Shown here in pieces: positions 62,593-64,000 of a stretch of DNA of 64,000 nt. Location of the stretch: contig CM046348.1 of the NCBI GenBank assembly GCA_025403435.1, forward strand, positions 16,430,034-16,494,033. The letters run 5' to 3'. A model generated the notes under the pieces. The model was not told where the DNA came from. It made no database searches and saw only the letters and a program-made list of their open reading frames with translations. This DNA comes from Artocarpus heterophyllus. Its lineage: Eukaryota; Streptophyta; Magnoliopsida; Rosales; Moraceae. Made by a program: the position numbers and the translations under genes. The first letter of the stretch is position 1. The number at the start of each line of letters is the position of its first letter.

Positions 62593-64000
62593 GTATCGTC
62601 ACTTTGTCAGATTGCTAAATTAAGTGGGAAAATAGGTAAGTGATTTATCCCTATCTTTTTGTAAATATTATTTTAATTATTTGCATGTTTTAATTAGTGT
62701 GTTTATTATTAAAAGAATTAAAATTAAAAAAAAAGCTAAAAATTCAAAAATTAAAAATTAAAAAAATGAGCGGATGTTTTTCACTCACTACTTTATTCAT
62801 TCTGGAAAAAGAAAAGCTTAGCATCTTTTCTTTTATTTTGTAAGTTTAGATAATCGTAAAATTTATTGGATTTTGTCGAAAAGGTCCATCGTTAGGACTT
62901 GATCCTACGACCACAAAGCTAAAACCCTTGCCTAAGAAAGTTAAGAATTCTAAGCAAGTCTGATGTGACCCTCCAATGATCTAGGAATCTAATTAATCTA
63001 GCATTATTTAGCTTGAAAATTTCTTTTAATTTTTCAAAAATTAAAAAAAAAATTAAAAAAATTAAAAAAATATATTTTGGGAAATTCATCGACATTTTGG
63101 CTCTGTTTAGTACTGTTTTTAGACTTTTTGGAAATGTTTTTGCACACGTTTTGAGGTAAAAATTTTAAAAACACTCTTAGCACAATTCCCAAAAAATTTT
63201 CATTTTTCAAAACAAAATCATTTCTACTCATTTTAAAAACACTACCAAACGGGCTATTTGTTGCAAGTTTTTCTCAAAAAACACTCAAAAACACTTGGAA
63301 CCATTTTATAGTGCTTGATAGAGATATAAATACTTGCTCAATAGGTACCCTCATTATGGTTTTTCTTAGAATTATCTTTTAAGAATTTGCTATGATAAGT
63401 TAAGTCCTAAAACCTGAAATTAGATAGAAAGAGGAGATAGATCCACCACTTTTTACTAATTACCTATAGACGAAGCCTATTATATGTTAGAAGATATGGC
63501 CAATTATGATTATTGGAGAATGAATAGTTTTGACACCAACTTAGATTTAGAAAACAATTCAACCTTTGTGGAACCTTGGTCTAAAATTCAACTTGAAATT
63601 TTGGAGTCAACTTTTAAACTGCAAAATTCTTCAAATAAGGAGAGTTTGGAAATCTTAAGAGAATATTTTAACTCCATGAGGGGTATGTTAGAAATGAAGA
63701 AAATTTAGAACCCACCTATTTTGAGGAACCATTAGGAGAGAAATGTAAGGAAGAGAAAGAAGATTTAGTTGTAGAAAATGAACAATCTTCACTTTTAGTC
63801 CTAGGTTCTCAATCTCAATTGCCATCAGAGTACATCAAAGACCGTTCTCAGTAAAATCCTATGTGGCCACTACCCCCTTTACCACCTCTAGCATCGTTTT
63901 TATAGACTTACCAAGAACGTAAAATGAGTCCAAGTTTAACAAGTTTAAATTTTTCAAAATTTGCTAATCTTAAGAGCATGTTCACATAAAACCCAGTGTA
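62593..64000 (+). mobile_element. Internal leader of the gypsy element, with a short open frame
   Basis: AT-rich leader after the PBS. The frame at 63484-63708 (74 residues, with MANYDYWRMNSFDTN) and the acidic frame that follows to about 63850 have no family I can name. By position they could be remnants of a gag-proximal region. The element runs past the end of the window, so the 3' LTR is not seen. Confidence 0.4.

Overview
This is a 64 kb window of AT-rich nuclear DNA from a flowering plant, almost certainly a dicot. The evidence is multi-exon genes with plant-type GT-AG introns, plant-specific gene families (short tRNase Z with an organelle-type leader, mitochondrial KAS, plant BPI/LBP, plant TAF6) and the usual plant transposon load (Ty1/copia, Ty3/gypsy, hAT and PIF-like MITEs, SINEs). 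No bacterial operons, CRISPR arrays, rRNA or convincing tRNA genes were seen.

Layout. (1) 1-7 kb: the 3' end of a mitochondrial beta-ketoacyl-ACP synthase gene (+) faces a complete 8-exon tRNase Z gene (-), tail to tail. (2) 7-13 kb: SINE and MITE insertions, a 35-base poly-G tract and a degenerate ~187-bp tandem array. (3) 13.1-24.7 kb: a full-length Ty1/copia element with ~2.0-kb LTRs, 5-bp target duplication, initiator-Met PBS and a stop-ridden gag-pol. It is inserted into an older, reverse-oriented LTR of its own family. (4) 24.7-33 kb: Ty3/gypsy LTR and PBS remnants, another reverse copia LTR, a PIF-like MITE, a foldback element and a hAT-type MITE. (5) 33.3-36.7 kb: a complete 6-exon BPI/LBP-family gene (-). 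(6) 37-50 kb: hAT MITEs, a truncated reverse copia element, gypsy-like sequence, an array of palindromic AATC..GATT units, and a MITE carrying a SINE. (7) 50.2-57.7 kb: an intronless two-EF-hand gene (+) tail to tail with a complete 12-exon TAF6 gene (-) whose intron 8 carries a second copy of the hAT MITE. (8) 58-64 kb: a MITE and a ty3/gypsy LTR with TATA box, poly(A) signal and PBS, running off the window.

The five protein genes are housekeeping or basal functions: mitochondrial fatty acid synthesis, tRNA 3' processing, a secreted lipid/LPS-binding protein, a small calcium-binding protein and a general transcription factor. From memory, the KAS/tRNase Z pair and the BPI/LBP...TAF6 pair each correspond to close neighbours in Arabidopsis (At2g04540/At2g04530 and At1g04970/At1g04950), so the window looks like two conserved gene islands separated by transposon expansion. 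All exon joins given were checked by hand for reading phase. No clearly new biological system was found; the most interesting items are repeat structures (nested LTR hairpin, palindromic leader repeats, palindrome array) and a tandem splice acceptor in TAF6.
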